Below the pieces are notes generated by a model. The model did not search any database. It was not told the DNA's origin and worked only from the letters and a program-made list of their open reading frames with translations. DNA of 64,000 nucleotides from Alentia gelatinosa. Taxonomy: Eukaryota; Annelida; Polychaeta; Phyllodocida; Polynoidae. Below, piece after piece: positions 59,435 to 64,000 of the stretch. Position 1 is the first letter of the stretch, and each line of letters opens with the position of its first letter. The stretch is from assembly GCA_950022655.1 (NCBI GenBank), contig OX465584.1, forward strand, positions 31,624,988-31,688,987, in the 5' to 3' direction. Both the position numbers and the translations under genes were made by a program.

Positions 59435-59710
59435 CTTATCCTACCCCTAATAAAAAACGCCATAGGCTTAACATGGGATTTGTTTATGTCACAGGTAGTG
59501 ACATAAAGTGTTGTTTATGCTACTACTTTCTGATACTGAAAAAATATGGAAACGGGGTAGGATAAAATCTAGACGCCACTCGTTTGAGTTTGAGCTTATT
59601 CATGCCACTTATTTTGTTGGCTCCGTAATGTCACTCGTCTTCGACTCATGAAATTATGGAGCCAACAAAATGTGTGGCATAAATAAACTCAGACTCAAAC
59701 TCGTGACGTC
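59435..59710 (+). repeat. Two-stem fold-back repeat, copy 3 with divergent second stem
   Basis: The first module (59435-59570) matches copies 1 and 2: TTATCCTACCCCTAATAAAA, the CGCCATAGGCTTAACATGGG word, TGACATAAAGTGTTGTTTA, closing with GGGGTAGGATAA. The second module (about 59571-59709) is again a long hairpin but with different arm sequence: GTTTGAGTTTGAGCTTATTCATGCCAC-like and GTGGCATAAATAAACTCAGAC-like arms, plus inner arms TTTTGTTGGCTCC and GGAGCCAACAAAA. Only the GCCAC/GTGGCAT apex is common with copies 1 and 2. The arms have therefore been replaced together while pairing is kept. Confidence 0.72.
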
Positions 59711-60846
59711 TCTTGATAATATCCTACAATACATTGTGGCCCATATATGGTAATTTTCAAATAATGACAATTAACAAACAAAACTGGTCCATTTGGCTTG
59801 TTCTGATACCAAGTGAGTGAAATATAATATATTATTGAATTTGACTTAATCTAACACTGTTACTAACAGGTAAATTAGGCCAATTTACATTTGACTGATT
59901 TAGATAGGAAATATACAGAATTAAATAGTTTTCAACAATTCTCTCAAAAACAACGTAGACAGTGACCTATGATTTTTAAAACTTAGATTTGTAATATTAT
60001 ACATTTACTAAATTCTGTGAAAGTTTGACGAAAATTACATGGGTTCTACCATGTGGGAGGGGGGACCTTTTAGAATTTCTATATTTTCTATCCTAATTTC
60101 ATCATAGTACTTATCTGTAAATCAAATTCTAGCAGAGTGACCCCATTTTTTAGATAAGTAACGTGTCCTATAACATTTGAAGAGCATCACAATCGATTTC
60201 CAGGAAATTGACATGGGTTTTAATTCTAAATTCAAATTGTCTGATATGCCATCGAGTGGGGTTACTTGAGAGATCTGGGATTGTTTGAGACATTTTGGAT
60301 TCAACAGTGAAAATATGCAAAAGCCAATATTTAATGACATATTTTATATTTACTATTTAAAGTCACTGCAAGTAGGACAGATATGATGTATTTATATTTG
60401 ACTGCTATATCCATGAGTCAATTTTATCAAGAGATAATGTGTTCTTAATTTTTTACATTTTTTTAGAAGCCTTGATAACTTCATTGCTAATGGTGTATAA
60501 TAGATAATACCTAATCAAATCTGTTGCATTTCTACTGTACTGTTACTAAAATGCTTTGTTTTTAAGACCAATTCCAAATCATGCCCTGATCTGGCAAATT
60601 TATACCATTGAAGATCAAAATTCTGAAAAAAAATATGTTTTTTTAGGTAACTTGAGACACTGCCAAGTGTCTCAAGTTGCCCAAATGAATAATTATGCCT
60701 GATAACTTTGGAAAACACCTTTTGTCATACATTTAAATATAAGGAAACCAATTGTTTTTTTGTTGCCTCCCTAGTTCTTAAACCCATCTTCCCCAAAATG
60801 AGAGAAATTAGATATATCACAATCTGTGTATAGCTAAAATTCTATA
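59711..60846. other. AT-rich non-coding stretch
   Basis: No gene is recognised. Open frames on the minus strand are short and have no domain similarity. This is the left flank of the next mobile element. Confidence 0.55.
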
Positions 60847-60849
60847 TAA

Positions 60850-60884
60850 GGCCACTCAAAAAAAAAAAATTGTTTCTCATCACC
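60850..60884 (+). repeat. Left terminal inverted repeat
   Basis: Starts GGCCACTC, has a run of A, then TTGTTTCTCATCACC. It pairs with 62909-62943 with only about two mismatches around the A run. Confidence 0.88.
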
Positions 60885-60911
60885 AGGCCATGAAAAATAT
60901 GACGAGGGCGC

Positions 60912-60944
<33 letters not shown>

Positions 60945-60976
60945 GGTCGGGGGCCTTCCGACAAGGCTACGACAAA

Positions 60977-60992
60977 ATCGAACATGTTCGAT
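60977..60992. repeat. First of five ATCGAACATGTTCGAT palindromes
   Basis: Perfect 16-base palindromes at 60977-60992, 61293-61308, 61692-61707, 62092-62107 and 62499-62514. The first stands before the array, in a more diverged context; the other four lie at equivalent places in the tandem units. Perfect preservation in all five suggests a bound site or very recent amplification. Confidence 0.85.
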
Positions 60993-60999
60993 TTTTTCC

Positions 61000-62620
61000 T
61001 ACAACTGGACCTTTGTCGTGGAGTGTCATGGCATGTCAGGAGCATGTGGGGTGTCCCAGGAGCGGGGTTTTACTCTAAAGGGGGGCGTCCACCAACCACG
61101 ACAAGGCTACAACAAGTGCCAACATGAAAGTTCCAATCGCAGCCTTGTCGTGAGAAGAGCAGGGTCGGGACAGCGGTGTCCTGGGGTGTTGTAGACGTTG
61201 CTATTAAAAAGGCGCCCATGGTTCCGACACACTACGACAGTGATATCGAGGAATCCACAACACTCCACGACAAAGGTCTAGTCGTAGCAAAAATCGAACA
61301 TGTTCGATATTGTCGTAGCCTTGTCGGAAGGCCCCCGACAAGCTTCATGTTGCAGCCTGTCATGGCCTTGTTGTAGCCTCTTGTCGGGAACTGGGGTCCA
61401 CCAACACAGCAGTGTCATGGCGTGTCGGGAGCGTGTGGGGTGTCCCAGGAGCGGGGTTTTACTCTAAAGGGGGGCGTCCACCAACCACGACAAGGCTACA
61501 ACAAGTGCCAACATGAAAGTTCCAATCGCAGCCTTGTCGCAGCCTTGTCGTGAGAAGAGCAGGGTCGGGACAGCAGTGTCCTGGGGTGTTGTAGACGTTG
61601 CTATTAAAAAGCGACCATGGTTCCGACACACTACGACAGTGATATCGAGGAATCCACAACACTCCACGACAAAGGTCTAGTCGTAGCAAAAATCGAACAT
61701 GTTCGATATTGTCGTAGCCTTGTCGGAAGGCCCCCGACAAGCTTCATGTCGCAGCCTGTCGTGGCCTTGTTGTAGCCTCTTGTCGGGAACTGGGGTCCAC
61801 CAACACAGCAGTGTCATGGTGTGTCGGAAGCGTGTGGGGTGTCCCAGGAGCGGGGTTTTACTCTAAAGGGGGGCGTCCACCAACCACGACAAGGCTACAA
61901 CAAGTGCCAACATGAAAGTTCCAATCGCAGCCTTGTCGCAGCCTTGTCGTGAGAAGAGCAGGGTCGGGACAGCGGTGTCCTGGGGTGTTGTAGACGTTGC
62001 TATTAAAAAGGCGCCCATGGTTCCGACACACTACGACAGTGATATAGAGGAATCCACAACACTCCACGACAAAGGTCTAGTCGTAGCAAAAATCGAACAT
62101 GTTCGATATTGTCGTAGCCTTGTCGGAAGGCCCCCGACAAGCTTCATGTCGCAGCCTGTCGTGGCCTTGTTGTAGCCTCTTGTCGGGAACTGGGGTCCAC
62201 CAACACAGCAGTGTCATGGCGTGTCGGGAGCGTGTGGGGTGTCCCAGGAGCGGGGTTTTACTCTAAAGGGGGGCGTCCACCAACCACAACAAGGCTACGA
62301 CAAGTGCCGACATGAAAGTTCGAATCGCAGCCTTGTCGCAGCTTTGTCGTGAGAAGAGCAGGGTCGGGACAGCGGTGTTGTGGCGTATCGTAGACGTTGC
62401 TGGTTGCCATAAAAAAGGCGCCCATGGTGCCGACACACTACAACAGTGATATCGAGGAATCCACAACACTCCACGACAAAGGTCTAGTCGTAGCAAAAAT
62501 CGAACATGTTCGATATTGTCGTAGCCTTGTCGGAAGGCCCCCGACAAGCTTCATGTCGCAGCCTGTCATGGCCTTGTTGTAGCCTCTTGTCGGGAACTGG
62601 GGTCCACCAACCACGAAGAG
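61000..62620 (+). repeat. Tandem array, about four units of 389-400 bp, inside the transposon
   Basis: The anchor GTGTCCCAGGAGCGGGG begins at 61051, 61440, 61839 and 62239, giving periods of 389, 399 and 400; the first gap is shorter because one GCAGCCTTGTC repeat is missing and one G differs. Every unit contains the perfect 16-base palindrome ATCGAACATGTTCGAT. Many copies of CTTGTCG and its complement CGACAAG occur in both orientations. Divergence between units is low. Open frames on both strands (60-130 codons) repeat with the units and are not considered genes. Confidence 0.85.
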
Positions 62621-62908
62621 GCTATGACAAGGCTTCCAATCGTAGAGCTGTCGTGGACCTTGTCGGAAAGCCATTGTCGTAGTCTTGTCATGGTTGGTGG
62701 ATGCCCCCCTTAATTGGTTACATGACACCACTTTATGCATCACTTTTGCCAACCATATAACCACATTAAATGCATTCCTTACATCAGGAGCTTTAATTTG
62801 ATACCAAATACTCATATTTTTCATGATTTCTATCAAATTTTCATCTCATCTATTAAAAAAAAAGAAAAAAAAAAAAAATCTTCTAAAAACGTTTTAGCTG
62901 ACGCGCGC

Positions 62909-62943
62909 GGTGATGAGAAACAAGTTTTTTTTTTTAAGTGGCC
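62909..62943 (-). repeat. Right terminal inverted repeat
   Basis: Reads GGTGATGAGAAACAAG, a T run, then AAGTGGCC on the plus strand, followed by the TAA target copy. Confidence 0.88.
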
Positions 62944-62946
62944 TAA

Positions 62947-64000
62947 AATGCAACATTTTGTATTTTACTGTTACTAAAATAATCCATTCTTTCATATTTT
63001 GTAGTAGTTTCACTACACTCAATCTATAAGATCTCCTGCAGATCATTTAGACCATTATAAGAGGATAAGAATAGTGTGAGAATGGACCAGATCAGCTAAG
63101 AATAGAGCAAATAGCACACCAAAGCATAACAAAAAAGAAACACAAAATATGAAAAGATAAGCAGAGATCAGAATTTGTTCACAAGAGAGACTGTGGGGGA
63201 GCTTTTTTCTTGGTTCAGCATGAGGTAGGGCAGCAGCGATGGTATTAGGTTGGAAAGACAATATAAAGGGCAGTAGATGACTGAAGGAAAGTAATATTCA
63301 AGTCCCAGCATAGACAGGCTGTCCCTACCTACATATATGGCCATAAGTTATTGACATTGACATGGTTCAACTGAGCCATCATAGGTACCATTGCCAGTCC
63401 CATAGAGACTAGGAGCTAATGTTATTTCCATTTACAATGGAAGAACGCTGCATACCTAAATCACTTCATTTAATAAAAGTAAGAGAATATCATAAGAAAT
63501 TATGTATTAGAGCCATCTGTATTTGATAGAAAATTAAGTATCAAGAATGTTTCAATAAACCTAGATAATTAATTTGATAATCGTTCTTAAGTGTCATGAA
63601 CACGGTTACTTAATGAAACTAATTTCTGGTACTAAAATCAGTGTATACATCCTAATGCATTGAAAATGTCTCTGTATGGGTCTAAGTATAACAGGTTCAA
63701 TAACCTGGTCACTGGATGAAGGTAAGGAGTGTGTGTATTAGAGTAGGGTAGAGGTGCTAATATGGAGTGACTTGGTTGAGATAGAGTCATATGCCTACCC
63801 TTCCACCAACCTCATACCTCCTTACTTGGTCTGTGTTTCTTTGAAGGGCATAATGAATGGTCTGTCCCTTCAGATGTGGAACTTATAATGCTATACAGTC
63901 AGGTGTGTCCCATCAGATTTAAAATGTACATGCATTGTAATGTGGTAGGAGAGCAGTGAGCCAGAAAAAACAGGTTCTTGAGTGTAGCTAGTTGGTCAGT
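62947..64000. other. Non-coding stretch to the window end
   Basis: AT-rich. No gene, repeat family or RNA gene is recognised. Confidence 0.5.

Larger units (their letters stand above)
60850..62943. mobile_element. Non-autonomous DNA transposon, PIF/Harbinger-like by target site
   Basis: The ends are 35-base terminal inverted repeats: 60850-60884 begins GGCCACTC, passes through an A run and ends TTTCTCATCACC; 62909-62943 is its near-perfect reverse complement. TAA flanks both ends (60847-60849 and 62944-62946), as expected for the 3-bp TWA target duplication of the PIF/Harbinger superfamily. The 2.09-kb interior has no transposase; it is filled by a T30-class tract (about 60912-60940) and tandem 390-400-base units. 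Superfamily assignment rests only on the target duplication and GG start, so other TIR superfamilies remain possible. Confidence 0.7.

Noticed and set aside
61459..62836. Several 60-130-codon frames in the 61-62 kb array
   Set aside because: They recur with the tandem units in shifted frames and carry no domain; they reflect the satellite, not genes.

Overview
The window is metazoan nuclear DNA. It is gene-poor, contains spliced coding sequence and carries several kinds of eukaryotic repeat. The one host gene I recognise is a homeodomain-interacting protein kinase (HIPK), whose large exon lies on the minus strand. A complete DIRS-type retrotransposon, frequent ACATGTA-like words and many long C tracts would fit a lophotrochozoan such as a mollusc. 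That placement is inference; nothing in the window fixes the species.

Layout. 1-14.7 kb is non-coding as far as I can read, with an E-box cluster (3.3 kb), a two-stem fold-back repeat (4.0-4.3 kb), a dispersed repeat copy (9.0 kb), a GC-rich block (12.8-13.05 kb) and a 48-bp minisatellite (13.06-13.47 kb). 14,702-20,255 is a full-length DIRS element in minus orientation, with open gag-like, RT-RNase H and tyrosine recombinase frames, inverted terminal repeats and an internal complementary region (ICR) whose two halves reproduce the two element ends exactly. 21.1-21.5 kb is a CpG-rich possible promoter or first exon. 22.57-22.93 kb is fold-back copy 2. 25,600-26,959 is the HIPK exon, from the N terminus to the kinase activation loop, with clear splice sites. 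31.7-33.06 kb is GC-rich with clustered CRE palindromes and is a candidate regulatory region upstream of HIPK. 33-60 kb holds scattered repeats and two weak unknown coding candidates (44.57-45.40 kb). 59.44-59.71 kb is fold-back copy 3. 60,850-62,943 is a second mobile element with 35-bp terminal inverted repeats, a TAA target duplication and a core of about four 390-400-bp tandem units.

How the parts relate. HIPK reads right to left. Its next exon, which should begin just after the activation loop, is not recognisable in the remaining 25.6 kb, so either the intron is very long or the downstream gene is not in this window. The DIRS element lies 5.3 kb downstream of the exon in the same transcriptional direction. 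The DIRS frames overlap in series, each downstream frame being -1 relative to the one before, and the element looks recent because its repeats match perfectly and all three frames are open. No RNA gene, CRISPR array or bacterial-type operon was found.
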